Shown: positions 1-11,717 of the stretch, piece after piece
How positions within the stretch are numbered: position 1 is the stretch's first letter
How the letters are laid out: every line of letters starts with the position of its first letter
Source of the DNA: Datisca glomerata
Taxonomy: Eukaryota > Streptophyta > Magnoliopsida > Cucurbitales > Datiscaceae
DNA: 64,000 nucleotides
Reading direction: 5' to 3'
Assembly (NCBI GenBank): GCA_003255025.1
Contig: QANY01006266.1
Location: 1,061,818-1,125,817, forward strand
Program-made: the position numbers and the translations under genes
Notes under the pieces: model-generated
The model's database searches: none
What the model saw: the letters and a program-made list of their open reading frames with translations, nothing else
What the model was told of the DNA's origin: nothing

Positions 1-690
1 TACTAGATCGGTGGTGGATCACCGTGAAGAGTAATATATTACCAACTGGGTCAAGCCATTCTCATATGGATACGGATGTGACTGTATTGCTTCGGTACAA
101 TTTGATCCAACTAGCTGCAAAAAGACTTGCTCACTTTTCGTTAATGTCAAATGAATGGTCGACTCGAGCCAAAGTGGAGATTGAGATGCTTTGTACAAAA
201 TATGAGACCCTGTGGAATCAGAAAGTCGCAAACGAACATGATGTGAAGCACGAGGATGGTGTAGAGATTAAAAGAGGCTTCATTGAAGACCTGGTAATCG
301 TGAAGATGAAAGGCAACTAAGGTATTAGCTCGAGTAAAGCACGACCAACCACCCATTGATGTGGCCATTTTAAGAACACTGGACATACCAAATGGACATG
401 TCCAGAATTACCTAGTGATGTGCATGCCATGATGCCGTATGATAATAATGATGATCTAGTACCATCTACGCATGCAAGGTGCACAAGCGACATGGGTCTC
501 CGGACAAGGTGCATCCCCATTCAATGTGCAAGGTGCGTACACATTCAATGTGTGCAATGTGCATACCCATTCAACCCGTCTATATACCCACCACCAGTCA
601 ACACACAAGGTGGGTACCCTATTACAACACAAACATTCCATACTTGTATAATTTTTCGTATCCCCCGCCGCAGTAAATGTATATTTTGGT
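1..690 (+). pseudogene. MULE (FAR1/MudrA-like) transposase, 3' end
   Basis: An open frame from 24 to 320 reads like the C-terminal part of a MULE/FAR1-type transposase: it is rich in charged helices and contains the stretch RLAHFSLMSNEW. After the stop at 318-320 the same kind of protein continues in other frames. Around 325-415 there is a degraded zinc knuckle (reading roughly C-x-x-F-K-N-T-G-H-T-K-W-T-C-P), followed by a Gln-Gly-Ala-rich repeat tail (from 472, QGA...PFNVQGAYTFNV). A CCHC knuckle after the transposase core is typical of this family. The N-terminal catalytic DDE part lies left of the window. At least one stop and one frameshift break it, so it is not functional as seen. It converges on the ULP1-like gene on the other strand, an arrangement compatible with one MULE carrying both genes. 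Confidence 0.6.
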
Positions 691-1230
691 ATTAACTTGC
701 TTTCATAGTTTTTAGAATGTTAATGTACGAATATTTATGAACCTGCTTATTTATAACAATACACAATAATTCTGCAAAATCTACTAATTTATAACTGCAC
801 AAAATAATTCTGCAACATCTATTTATCATCATTGTACACGAATAACTTACATAAACCTCTTTTATTTATAGTTGTACACAATAATATACAAAATCTGTTT
901 ATCATCCTTGTGCACAATAACTTAAAAAATATCTATTTATCTTCACTATACACAATAATCATATACAAAAAGATGACACAATAATGTAAATACAATGTTG
1001 TCTATCAACTCATTTTTTCCTCTTCTCAAGCATTTGCTTTAAAGTAGGACTCGTCTTCAGTGGTAGCCGAGTCTCTGAGACAGATGAATTTGTATTATTA
1101 AATCGATCAACAGTATCATGTAACGTATCATACGAGATGTTCCAAGGATGGTTGACGATCTTCAACAAAATATTACACCAAAGATCGTGTGATTTATGCT
1201 CTTGTAAAAATATTCCCAATATTTAACAAA

Positions 1231-1700
1231 CTATCATACACCTCAACATATTCAATAACGACGGCCATAAACGAGTAAATTCAGAACAATCAGAACATTT
1301 CCAATTACATAACTAAAAGAACCCTAACTCCAAACTAAAACAAAACAGAAATCAGACTCGTAAGGTTTGAACATTCACCATACTATCATACACCTCAACA
1401 AATTCAATAATAATAACAACAAATGAGCAAATCTACAACAATTAGAAAAATTCAATTACATAACTAAAAGTACCCAACTAAAACAAAACAGAAAACAGGA
1501 TGCTCTAAGGCTTGAATATTCACCAAAACTATCATACATCTCAACAAATTCAATATTGCCAGCCACAAATGAGCAAGTCCAGAAGAACCAGAAAAATCCC
1601 AATTATATAACTAAATGAACCCTAACAAACAACCTATAATGACAACCACAAATGAGCAAATCCAAAACAATATGAAAATTCCCAATTATAAAACTGAATG
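1231..1700. repeat. Tandem array, about 150-bp unit
   Basis: The motif ctatcatacacctcaaca recurs at 1231, 1383 and 1529 (spacings 152 and 146). Each copy is followed by a similar block containing aaatgagcaaatc and caattacataactaaa. A shorter fourth copy begins near 1636. Copies differ by scattered substitutions and small gaps. It lies just downstream of the ULP1-like frame and has no coding potential that I can support. An open frame at 1010-1219 on the minus strand, just before it, ends in a Lys/Arg-rich tail but is unrecognised. Confidence 0.7.
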
Positions 1701-4504
1701 AACCGAAACTATAACAAACAAAAAACAAAGCTCTCAAGTTTAACAAAATGTAAACAATATCTGATAAATTACATGGGAACGATAGTCGATGACAATTCCT
1801 GCCCTGATGTCATCCATATATCTCAAGACACACACACCATAATCACTCTTGCAAACGTAATAATAAGTGCATCATTAAAGGGTGAAGGAAGCCCAATCAA
1901 ATTCACGATTAGTGACCTTACCTATTTGATTGGGTGAACACTTGGGGAGGCCTTGAAATTGAATGAAGAGAAGGTTATTGGCGGGGGCCACAAATCTATG
2001 AGCTTAGGCCCAAATATCAAGTCCATACCATCTAACAATAATTTCATTTACAAAATATAAAAATGTAATCAATGTCAAAATCACACATGCTATAAGATAA
2101 ATTACAAGTCATTATGAGGGGTTAGAACATACAATCTTGGTCTGTCCCGCATTAAGTCGACCATCTGGCAATGTGTCCCATACAGTGACTTCCTCGTCCA
2201 TGATGGAAATCTTGGCCATAAACCAATGATCTCGACCATCATGTACCAGAATACAGATCTAGAATACACAATACACTTACATAATCATACTAAGTCAACA
2301 TTTAATATCTTAACTACATTAAATTTGTTTATCGTCATTTCTGGCTCAAGCGTTGGTACGTATCTATCCACGAGCTTGTGTTTCCTTACAAAATTAAGAA
2401 GCTCTACTAGTTTTGAAACACATTGACTTTGCAATGGTACAAAAAAAAACATAATACACAACGTACATACAAACCTAAATAAGGATGATAATGAGTAGTA
2501 GATACTCACAACAAAGAACATGGGAAGAAACCAGAATCGGTTGTTCATCGACGCACGACGAGCCTCCAATGTCAAAATGCTGACAAATGAGTCTATTAAG
2601 TCTGAGCCAAGCCAATTTTCTAGACCGAGATTCTTTAGGTCTCTCCATTTAGCATGGAGGCCAGAATGTCTAACGAGAATCTAACTGTAAAAGACAAATA
2701 AAAGATAAACTTAAACAAAATTTGGCTGTGATGGTGTGTCAAATTTTGATAGATTAGTGTGATTACTACCTATCCTTTAGTCTTTTCTAAGAAATATACT
2801 CCACTAAACACTCATCTTTCACTTCTAGTGGGTCCTACAACGTGTAAGAACCCACTTTAAATACCTTCTTGTTACGTTTGGTAGTCGATTTACCATTTAA
2901 ATTGGGTGAACTGAGTAGAGGACCATCTCTCCCCTCCCGAGTACTGCGCAACTGCATCAAAAATTGGCTTTCGGTAGACTCGGACAAGACATGATTTCCC
3001 TACCAAAACACAACCCTAAGTAAGGTGTTAGATTAATAGTTAGATTATACATGTTATATATAGAAAAGATGAAATGCGAATAAATAGAATAATACATTTC
3101 GAAATCCTTTAGTTGTTCCAGTCATAGATGGTTTCCTGACCAATAGTAGGTCATCAAATACATTGTATGAAGCATCCATCTGGATGAACCTTTCATCATT
3201 ATCACCTTTATGTAAAGGTAATGAAGAGACTAGTAGCTCTTCTTCGTCAGAGAGACTCACATCCTCATCAAAACCTCGTTGTTCTTTACCTTGAGTCAGG
3301 CTGACGCGTGACTCATCGTCTTGGGTTCGAGACTTATCAGTGTCTCAATCCAAAAGACTCGCCAATGTTGTGCATGTATTCTCTTGGATGACCATCATCT
3401 TTCTATGCACCTCCATTAATTGTGAAATATCTGTCCTCGTGGAGCTGGACTCTGCTTGAAGAGCGATCACTTGTGCACTTAAAGCACCTAGCCCGACGAC
3501 TTTCTCTTCAGGTAGATCTGCACACACGTCCTCGCAAACGTGCTTACGCTCGCGGTCCTCCCAAACCTCGCGGTCGCCCGGGACGGCTTGCGCGATTGTA
3601 TCGATCTACATAATAAAAATATGTGTGAATTAGTAATAAATAAATAATGGTAATATAACCAACCAAATTTGTAATATTCTAAAATGCTTACCGCACATCT
3701 TTTAGGCCAAGATTCTCCTCCCCTTGATTTTATAAAATAAATCATTTTTGCAACGGCCCTGTCGTTCCACCTTAGCAGCGAAGGTTGGTTCAAGTCAACA
3801 TAGTTGACAACACATGCCAACTTCTCCAGATAAAATAGTTTCATCGAAATGAACTTGTAAATATGTGTATGTTATAATGTGAAAGTAATATCAACGTACA
3901 CTAAATATATTACCTGTATAAATAACAAGCATCCAGTAATGCTATGGTGGTGGTTGTTTTGATACCTCACGACACCATCCATAAAATATTTAAAACAAGC
4001 AGAAGCCCAATTATTTTGTTGGATGGTCGTGAGTGACTTCACAACGTGAAACCATGAATGATTGACGATTGTTTTTGATCGAGGAGATAAAAAATGCCGA
4101 TAGTGTGCAGCATATAGGCTTGCCTCCAACAGTCACCGCCAGACTCCTCAATCAAGAATTTAGACAAGGCATTCACCGGAATATCATCTTTGGCATTCAC
4201 CCACTTCGCCTTTATATCTTTTATCTCATTCACATCACCATCGAATTTTATCTCCTGCCCACCGTAAAAGATGCCCAGTATAGAATGTCGTCCCATGGAC
4301 ATTCAACGTGCAGGTGGCTAGATCGAAGCAACCTAATAGTTGCTGCAAGAAGTTCCTCTTCAGCTTGTGACATTTAATATCTAACAACCCTCTGAATTTC
4401 ATCTCCATGACCGCTCTCATCTTCCCCTCATTGAAATATACAATAAGATCTGTAAATTTCTCAGGTGTGCAATGTGTGAGCAACTTCCGTTTAAAGGTAG
4501 ACAT
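1690..4504 (-). pseudogene. ULP1-like (C48 peptidase) gene of a MULE, broken
   Basis: Minus-strand exons read in order as a DUF1985-type N-terminal domain (4235-4504, with LLDIKCHKLKRNFLQQLLGCF; continued at 4039-4302 and 3872-4060), a linker with acidic and heptad-like stretches (3844 down to 3054), and a ULP1 peptidase domain (about 2640 to 1690). In the peptidase part I see the entry motif LENWLGSDLIDSFVSIL, then the catalytic His in HWF (codon 2226-2228) and Asp in VWDTLPD (codon 2175-2177). The active-site block reads DYGVCVLRYM at about 1815-1844. Family members normally have D-C-G here, so the nucleophile Cys is replaced by Tyr (codon 1839-1841). ULP1 enzymes process SUMO; the transposon versions have unknown roles. 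Stops, frameshifts and the lost Cys indicate a non-functional protease. A strong identification of family, weaker for exact exon borders. Confidence 0.7.
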
Positions 4505-7304
4505 TCTCGGATGACTAGGATTGGGTTGTTCCCTCTGCTTTCAGTGGCATGGATTTCATTTTCTTTCAAATAATTGAGTTTGGCTTCCTTCATCATACTT
4601 TTCCACTTTAAAGCTAGATCTTTTCATATTTGCATATCAGAAACTCACTTAAATTACAATCAAAATTTATCAATTCCATGTTATAATGTAATGTTTGTTT
4701 AAACATATTTACTTCATGATCACCAATCTTTTCATATGCCATCCTCATTTTAGCACATTATTTCGCACGCTTTTAGTTTTAAACAACCACATTAACATTG
4801 TAACAATTTATATGAAAATATGTAACATTAAATTGAGGATCTCATTAATTACTTACAAGTATACAAAGAAACCCTTTTGTGCCTTTTTCACGTTGACATT
4901 TGTGTTAGCCATCTGAAATATATGTTCCTATGTCTTCTTATCAGGATAATCCATGATACTAATTTATAATAGATTGGACATCATCTAGTAAGAATGCTAA
5001 AATGACATATTAATGTTATATTCTTGTATACATCTACCCCTATTATGTTACTAATCAGTTTTTTGCAATGACTATTTTAGATAACGAATTAATTAGAAGT
5101 GACATATATCAACAATCTTAATAAATGATGAAGATGAAGTGTAAATAATTTAAAGAATGCAAGAAACTTAGTTGATATAGTTGCAACATGCACTTCTCTA
5201 AGTTTTTTCACAATTTATCATGTTAAAAGAATCATATTAGTAAATTTTCGCCACGTATGTAAGTTAGTTAAAAACTCTATAAATGTCAAAATCTCTATAA
5301 TTATATAAAATTGACGTTCATTAGTTCTCTCTAAAGTAGGAATTTCTCTTTTATTTGATTACTTGAAGGATAACATGTGCAATAGTATTATAGGAAAATG
5401 ATAACACATACATTATGTATTCATCTAATAACAAACATACATCTAAAGATAATATTGTTTCTATGAAAGTAGGCTGATCTCAAGTAATATCTAGTTCCAA
5501 CTATAATATTCTTTATAGAAACAAGGAAAAGGAAAAACATGAGAAACTAGTCAACAAACATAGCAAATTTCATTCTATTAAGTAAAATCAATTCAAGCTA
5601 ATGATATTGAGAAAGAAATTCTTATACGAGTTCGAAATCTAGAAGTAAATGACAGGAGGAACTTTTTTAATTGAATGAAATCAAAATCCAAAACAAAATT
5701 TAGCACATAGCATACCATCATATTGCATTGTCATAAACTGAAAGAGAAGAATCAAATATCCTATAAATAACTCACATCTAACTTAGAAATAACAAATCAG
5801 CACAAAGCATACTCTTTCAGTCTAATTCAGAAAATAACTCACATCTAATAAGCATAAAGCATACTCATCATCTTCTTTTAATCGAACTAAAAAATAACTC
5901 ACATCTAATCAACACAAAGTCGACTCGTCATCTTCTAAAGTTCATATCTGGTGGTACAGAAAACAAGTAAATCATTTCAAATCCACAATTATATAAATTA
6001 CAGAACACAACTATATATTTGAAAAAAATAGTATAGAAGTGAGACCCTATAAACCAACCATAATCAACGGACATTAAAAAACATCTTCATCAAGAACAAA
6101 ATCTCATATCAAAACCAAAGCAAACCAAAAGTTTGATTTCAGATCACTAAGAACAATCACAAAATTCCCTAGACTGAGGAAAGATAAGAACACTAGTTTA
6201 GTCTAAACACTTTCAACCGTAATCAACATACATTAAAAAACATCTTCATCAAACTTTAGTCAACAAAGCATAAATCAATTATTTAGGGTTTGATTTCCTC
6301 TACTTTCCATGTGATCCTTTTTTCCCTCATCAGTCACCAAACAAACAAAATAAAACTCAGAAAAAAATAAACACTAGGAAATAATAAAATCTCCATAAAC
6401 AACCATTGCTAGAAACAAGTCATATATTGGTTTTGCTCCCATAAATTCTAGACAAAACTAACAAAAGACGGAGCTCAACTTAGTATCAACATAAAGTGTA
6501 ACACTGAAAATTCAATAGTCTCAAAGACAGTATGGCAGAATTGAAAAAAAAAACTCTAGAAACTGTTCCAAGCAAGCTTTAATCGAATGCCAAATAATCT
6601 AATAGTAAAACCCTAGAAGCCAATATAAAACATTCAAAACAGCCAAATGTTTATAAATAATAAACATTCTACATGCTTGCAGCATATCTACTTGGATTTT
6701 TATGCTGCTAAAATTCCTTCATTTGCCAGTTATTCTTTTACGATGTTTGAGGAATTCGCTTGATTGATTAGTGAGACATGAACACATTAACAGTTGCAAA
6801 TTAGTTACGGAATGAGAAAATTTGAATCTTTTTACTCTATGCTATGAATTTCAAATTACGATATAAAATAATAGCATATCTTGTGTAAGGACTGTAACAA
6901 GAATGAGAGAGATCGAGAGACAATGAGATATTACCTTCGACGGAAAGAGCTAAGAGTATGGAAATCCTAGTGGTTGAAAATCGCGTGCCCTAGAGTAAAA
7001 ACTCTTTGATGACAGAAAGAGCTAGATGATGGGGAGAGAGAGAGTTGAACGACGGAGAGAGAGGTGGACGGCGATGGAGACAGAGTAGAGAGAGCCTAAG
7101 TTTGGTGAAGAAGAAGAACTTGCTTGCTTTCGTCGTTCATGGCAGAGATTCGAGGAGAAATCGAGATTGGAGGAGAAATCATTCGCAGTGGAGATTTGGG
7201 TGCCTTAGAGCTTAAGCTTCTAAGCTTCAGTTGAAGCTTTCGATGAAGAAGAAGTGGAAAGCTTCCAAAGGGAAGCTTTCCAAAAAAAAAAATTAACCTG
7301 CAAC
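4505..7304. other. AT-rich non-coding interior of the MULE
   Basis: No supportable gene. Contains simple tandem repeats (listed separately). At 6900-7130 there is a GA-rich tract which on the minus strand is CT-rich and resembles a plant 5' leader. This could be the leader and promoter of the ULP1-like gene that starts further left, but nothing proves it. Confidence 0.4.
5765..5950. repeat. Three imperfect copies of a ~60-bp unit
   Basis: The motif aaataactcacatctaa occurs at 5765, 5832 and 5892, each followed by a similar block with cacaaag or cataaag, then actc. A related dispersed pair containing acattaaaaaacatcttcat lies at about 6061-6090 and 6222-6250. Confidence 0.6.
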
Positions 7305-7331
7305 CGGGGCAATATGTAATGACAATTTCCC
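7305..7331 (-). repeat. Candidate MULE terminal inverted repeat
   Basis: Read on the minus strand from 7331, the sequence begins GGGAAATTGTCATTACATAT and continues TTGCCCC. This resembles the GGGAAATTxTC... ends of plant MULEs. The flanking 9 bases (acctctttt, 7332-7340) would be the target duplication, but the other end is outside the window. Confidence 0.3.
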
Positions 7332-8960
7332 ACCTCTTTTGTGATCTCATGGTTGAGAGTCTCCTTACCTCCTCCAACGGCCAAGAATTAATCCCGGCAT
7401 TCATGCTGTTAAAAAACTCATGACATGGAATAGTGACCCCTCAAATGAATCTTTTATTTCATTTATTAGGTGGTAGAAAATATAATTACTAAAAGTTCTT
7501 TTTTCTGGCTTTCAGCTCAAAAAGTCGATCTTCCATGAGTATCCTTGGAAAATTCACATTCTCTGGACCAAAGTGATAGAATAAAGAAATTTTTCAAAAC
7601 AATAAGAACTAAATAGAAAATAACAAACGTACCATTTAGCCATAGTTATTACCTTTGGAACCCAGAAGATTGGTGATGAAAATTTGGTGCGTGGCCAGTG
7701 TTTTGAAAAGCCAAATGGGGTTACTCAACTATCCCTAAAACCTCAAGTCCGCTGTTCGGAAATGATCGACCATGTTATCCAATAAGAAATAAATTAGTAC
7801 AGATAAATAGCATCTAAGAAAAAAATAATGGGTAGAAGGAGAACGGGGGGAGAGAGAGAGAGCACTTAGTTCTCTTACAGAAGAGAGAAATGAAAGCCTT
7901 GAGCTGGAATGGATGAAAATTTGATAAATAGCAAAGATGAAGCCGCTTCGTTGAGGGATAAGAACAAAAATGACTGCACTTGGTGATAAAAATCCACCAA
8001 AATCTCTACAAATCTACCCTTTTTCAATAGGAAAATATTTGAGGTAAATTCAAGATAGATTATTTCGAAGAAAGAATCATTTTAAATAATAATAGATTTG
8101 AAATCCTCTAAAATCCCATGGGTTCCAAATAGACCATTTAAATTTGTCGTAATTATAATTTGTTGATAATTTTAATTTACCTCATGTGGACGCTTAAATT
8201 TCCTTTAAAGAGAGAAGTAAGAAATTATCAATCCTAAAAAGACGATTGAATTACTCTCAAAGTTATTTTTCACTCATATACTACGAAACTATACATATAC
8301 CAACAAGGGCAGGCCCCACATCTCACGTGTGTGATTTCTTGGCGCCTCGTGCTTTGAGGTCAAGACTGATTGTTTCAAATAGAGCTAAAGCTTGGCTAGA
8401 GGTCGCAGGGGTGAGCTATAGAGTAGGTCAACTCACGGAAGATCTTTTGGGTTCTCGTGCGAATGTCTCTCCAATTGGTGTTAGTTCTAGAATTTACTAT
8501 CAAGATCGGTTATGAATTAGTGCATTTTGTACCAATCGACTGGATCTGGGTGAAATTGTTTTGTTGAGGGATGCGAAAAATGAGCTTATCATGATCCTTT
8601 ATGTTTTTTTTTTAAATAAGATTGTTGAAGATATGAATCAATAGGTAAATCATGACATCTCAATTAGGATGACACATCTGTAGTACTCTCATCATCTAAC
8701 ATAATCTGACATGTTATTAAAATAAAATAATAAAAAAAAACATAAAGAACAAATGAGCAGAACCTGTAAAAAGACATGTTACAAATATCATCAGAAATAA
8801 TTGAATAACAAAAATTCAGAGCTTTTCACCATCAAGTACGAGTAATATTGATTCTTTATGTTGTTTTTGTGCTTTATTTGGTTGCGGTTTGTTGGGTGCG
8901 TGCTGCCTTCTTGCCTGCTAAAATTTAGTAACTGCTCGCTTGACACTGAAAGTTAAACAC
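7332..8960. other. Unannotated intergenic stretch
   Basis: I see no recognisable gene. There is a (GA)n microsatellite at about 7848-7862. The sequence at 8105-8145 (catgggttccaaatagacc) resembles the terminus of small hAT-like MITEs, but I could not find the partner end. An open frame of 89 codons at 8246-8515 matches nothing I know. Confidence 0.4.
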
Positions 8961-9237
8961 TGTTAAGACAATAAATACTTCATATTAATTATTCTTGGGC
9001 TGCTAATTAATAATGTTCTCTTGTGTATTAAAGAGGCCTATGATGTTAGGCCATTTGTTCTAGTTATAAGCCCTACACGTGTGTTTTTTGTTTTGTTTAA
9101 GGTTTAGGGTTGTTGTCTTTACTTACACTATAAGTAGAAGCACTTCTTTTTCAGCCCATGCTCAAGCTAGCTGAGAGTTGTCCAGTAAACGTGTGTTCCA
9201 AGAAGCTTTCTGTTCTTTTCTTCTTCTTACTTCTTCA
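8961..9237 (+). repeat. 5' LTR of a Ty1/copia fragment
   Basis: Begins TGTTAAGACA, ends in CA two bases before a primer-binding site, length about 277 bp. The start is inferred from the TG dinucleotide and plausible length; no 3' LTR in the same orientation is present to compare. Confidence 0.5.
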
Positions 9238-9239
9238 CT

Positions 9240-9252
9240 TGGTATCAGAGCC
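9240..9252 (+). other. Primer-binding site (initiator Met tRNA)
   Basis: TGGTATCAGAGCC is the standard copia minus-strand primer site, complementary to the 3' end of initiator methionine tRNA. An inverted second copy is at 10223-10235. Confidence 0.85.
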
Positions 9253-9265
9253 AAACCAAAGCCAA

Positions 9266-9930
9266 ATGGTTACTGATACAAGTAAAGATCCTGCTATGAA
9301 AAATTCAGCAGAAACAACTACCATGAAAGACTCGACAGTGGAAAGCACGACAGAGAAAGGAAAGAATCCCCTTGCAAATAAATATGCAAGCATACGAGAC
9401 TCACATCGTGCAGTCCAAACAAGTCAGAAACCAATATCTCAGTCAGGTAACCCACTCGGATCTTATTGTTTTGTGAAGCTTAATCACGAGAACTATCTTC
9501 TATAGAAATTTTTTTGTCTTGTTTGTAATACGTGAGAACAAAATGGAAGGTTTTATCAATGGGGCAAAAAATGTCCTCTAGAGTTTGTTGTCATCAATAA
9601 TGAAAGAGAGAATGAGGATGAAATTGTAAATAATCCTGAATATAAAGACTGGATAATCCTGAATATAAAGACTGGATAGTACATGACCAGATCCTACTCG
9701 GCTAGCTGTGCCTCAGAAGTCATGGGCAGTGAAACTTCAAAACAACTTTGGGAGGCAATCAGAGACCTATTTGGAGTAAAGACTAAGTCTAATGTAGTTG
9801 ATTACAAGAGAGAGTTTCCGAAACTACAAAAGGAGGAATGAAGATGACTAATTATCTAAAACATGCCAAAGGCCTTGCTGATAACCTGGCCCTTTCTGGT
9901 ACGCTAGTTGATTTAGAATACTTAGTGTCT
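9266..9930 (+). pseudogene. Ty1/copia gag fragment
   Basis: A gag frame starts at ATG 9266, 14 bases after the primer site, and runs to TAG at 9503-9505 (a TGG-to-TAG type change in the LLW/LL-stop position of the gag N terminus). Gag continues past a frameshift through the hairpin spacer: I can read segments such as SETSKQLWEAIRDLFGVK and LKHAKGLADNLALSGT, typical of the copia gag (UBN2-type) domain. A 23-bp direct duplication (ataatcctgaatataaagac...) sits at 9630-9678. It has no protease, integrase or RT and ends where the right inverted arm begins. Confidence 0.75.
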
Positions 9931-10373
9931 ATTTTGTTCTCACGTATTACAAACAAGACAAAAAAGTTTCTATAGAAGATAGTTCTCGTGATTAAGCTTC
10001 ACAAAACAATAAGATCCGAGTGGGTTACCTGACTGAGATATTGGTTTCTGACTTGCTTGGACTGCACGATGTGAGTCTCATATGCTTGCATATTTATTTG
10101 CAAGGGGATTCTTTCCTTTCTCTGTCGTGCTTTCCACTGTCGAGTCTTTCATGGTAGTTGTTTCTGCTGAATTTTTCATAGCAGGATCTTTACTTGTATC
10201 AGTAACCATTTGGCTTTGGTTTGGCTCTGATACCAAGTGAAGAAGTAAAGAATAAGAAAAGAACAGGAAGCTTCTTGGAACACACGTTTGCTGGACAACT
10301 CTCAGCTAGCTTGAGCATGGGCTGAAAAAGAAGTGCTTCTACTTATAGTGTAAGTAAAGACAACAACCCTAAA

Positions 10374-11108
10374 GAAGTTAGCAACCAAGAAAATAATAAA
10401 TATTACTTTGTTAAAGAAGCTAGCAACCAAGAAAATAAAGGAAGTGGTTTTAAATAAATATATCTTAGCAACAAATAATAATTTAAGTTTAATTATCATC
10501 AGAAAATAAATATGGGAGTATGTCAAAATAATGGTCACTTTGGATCTATTCATTTAATAATGAAGCGAAAAGTACGTGATATTTAAAAATAAGAATGTTA
10601 TAAAAAATGAAATATAGGAAGGAAAAAAATCAACATTGGAAATGGAGAGAGTTTTGGGATTGAGATTTGAGATCTACTTTTGGAGATTGATCGTCCAGTA
10701 GATTTTCATCTCTTTCTTAATTACAATAACATTATGTTCTACAAATAGATATGACTATATTAAACATGTCGGTATAAAAAAATATGAGACATTGTATTTT
10801 TTCCTCTGTACATGCACATATAATAACGTAATTATTGACTTCTAATTAATAAGAGATATATTTCTTCCTTGGGCAGTCAAACATAAGCACTTTCTTCTCT
10901 TTACATTTACTTGGTGCATCAACTCTGCAAGATTATATTTTTCAAGTAAGAAGCTTTATTATAAATTATTTACTCTTAAATTTTTATTAATATTCTCAAT
11001 TTTATCATTGTGATTTTATGAATATTAATTTTTTTCATCGTAACTTTTTCATGTCAGTGTTAGACGTGAATCATGATCAAAGATGTGATTCATTATGAAA
11101 TATTAGCG
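10374..11108. other. Non-coding, with short direct repeat
   Basis: The motif tagcaaccaagaaaataa occurs twice right after the inverted repeat (about 10379 and 10421). This may be the U3 part of the inverted LTR, which differs from the left LTR. Beyond about 10560 I see only AT-rich sequence without genes. Confidence 0.4.
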
Positions 11109-11332
11109 ACAATGGAACGCTAATATTACTAATTCTGTGAACATACTGATATACAATATGTAATGACTGATGAAAGCATTTTCACACGATGAATTGGTCA
11201 TTCGATAGAGATTTTCATCCACAATGGAACGCTAATATTACTAATGCTATGAGCATACTGATATACAATATGTAATGACTGATGAAAGCATTTTCACACG
11301 ATGAATTGGTCATTCGATAAAGATTTTCATCC
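11109..11332. repeat. Perfect-length tandem duplication, 112 bp x 2
   Basis: Unit 1 is 11109-11220 and unit 2 is 11221-11332, both starting acaatggaacgctaatatta and ending gattttcatcc. I count 4 mismatches in 112. No coding content seen. Confidence 0.95.
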
Positions 11333-11717
11333 TCTTTAGCTTTGCTTAAGATTCATCAAAGTATGATGTCCAACGTTTAGGGGCCTAGTCAGTTCACAGG
11401 TACAAACCTTTATATGTCCACCTATAAATGTCTTTTCCTTCTACAATCCATTATTCTATAATTTACAAAGCTTATTTTCGATAAGATCAACCCAATGATT
11501 TAATCTGCCTATTGTATGTTCATATATTCAAACCAAAACATAAAATAGACAAAAAAAATTAAAACGAAAAAGCTTACAAAAATTTTAAATGAAAGTTTTG
11601 ATTTTTGTTAGTTTTTTTAATGATTAGTATTATCTAAGTGATGTAATAGATATATTTATTGAAAAAATTATGTTTTGATAAGAAAACACTAGTTATTTTG
11701 ACGCTATTAATTTATTA
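11333..11717. other. AT-rich flank left of the Helitron
   Basis: No gene. The Helitron 5' end (expected TC start) must lie here or just upstream, but I cannot place it from one copy. Confidence 0.3.

Larger units (their letters stand above)
1..7331. mobile_element. Mutator-like element with ULP1 gene (Kaonashi-type), partial
   Basis: This interval holds a transposase 3' end (+) and a ULP1 protease gene (-), the gene pair known from ULP1-carrying MULEs in plants. A candidate terminal inverted repeat closes it at 7305-7331. The left terminus is outside the window, so neither the second inverted repeat nor the 9-bp target duplication can be checked. Treating the two genes as one element is inference; the gene pair itself is seen. 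Confidence 0.4.
9103..10373. repeat. Long inverted repeat made from copia LTR-gag sequence
   Basis: Left arm 9103-9544, right arm 9931-10373, spacer 9545-9930. By eye the arms differ at about 7-8 positions in about 440 (roughly 98% identity). Each arm runs from the 3' part of the LTR through the primer-binding site into the gag start; both share the same in-frame TAG in the CTTCTATAG context. Transcription across it would give a long hairpin RNA. The LTR parts outside the arms (left of 9103, right of 10373) are not similar to each other, so the arms are not just two ordinary opposite insertions of the same intact LTR. Confidence 0.9.

Noticed and set aside
7096..7404. Minus-strand open frame of 102 codons
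   Set aside because: Runs through the candidate MULE terminal repeat; more likely terminal repeat plus leader than a gene.
8246..8515. Open frame of 89 codons (+)
   Set aside because: No recognised domain, no leader or splice context, and codon content looks random; not enough to call a gene.
10302..10553. Minus-strand open frame of 83 codons rich in Phe/Ile/Leu
   Set aside because: Lies across the edge of the inverted LTR arm; its composition simply reflects AT-rich LTR sequence.
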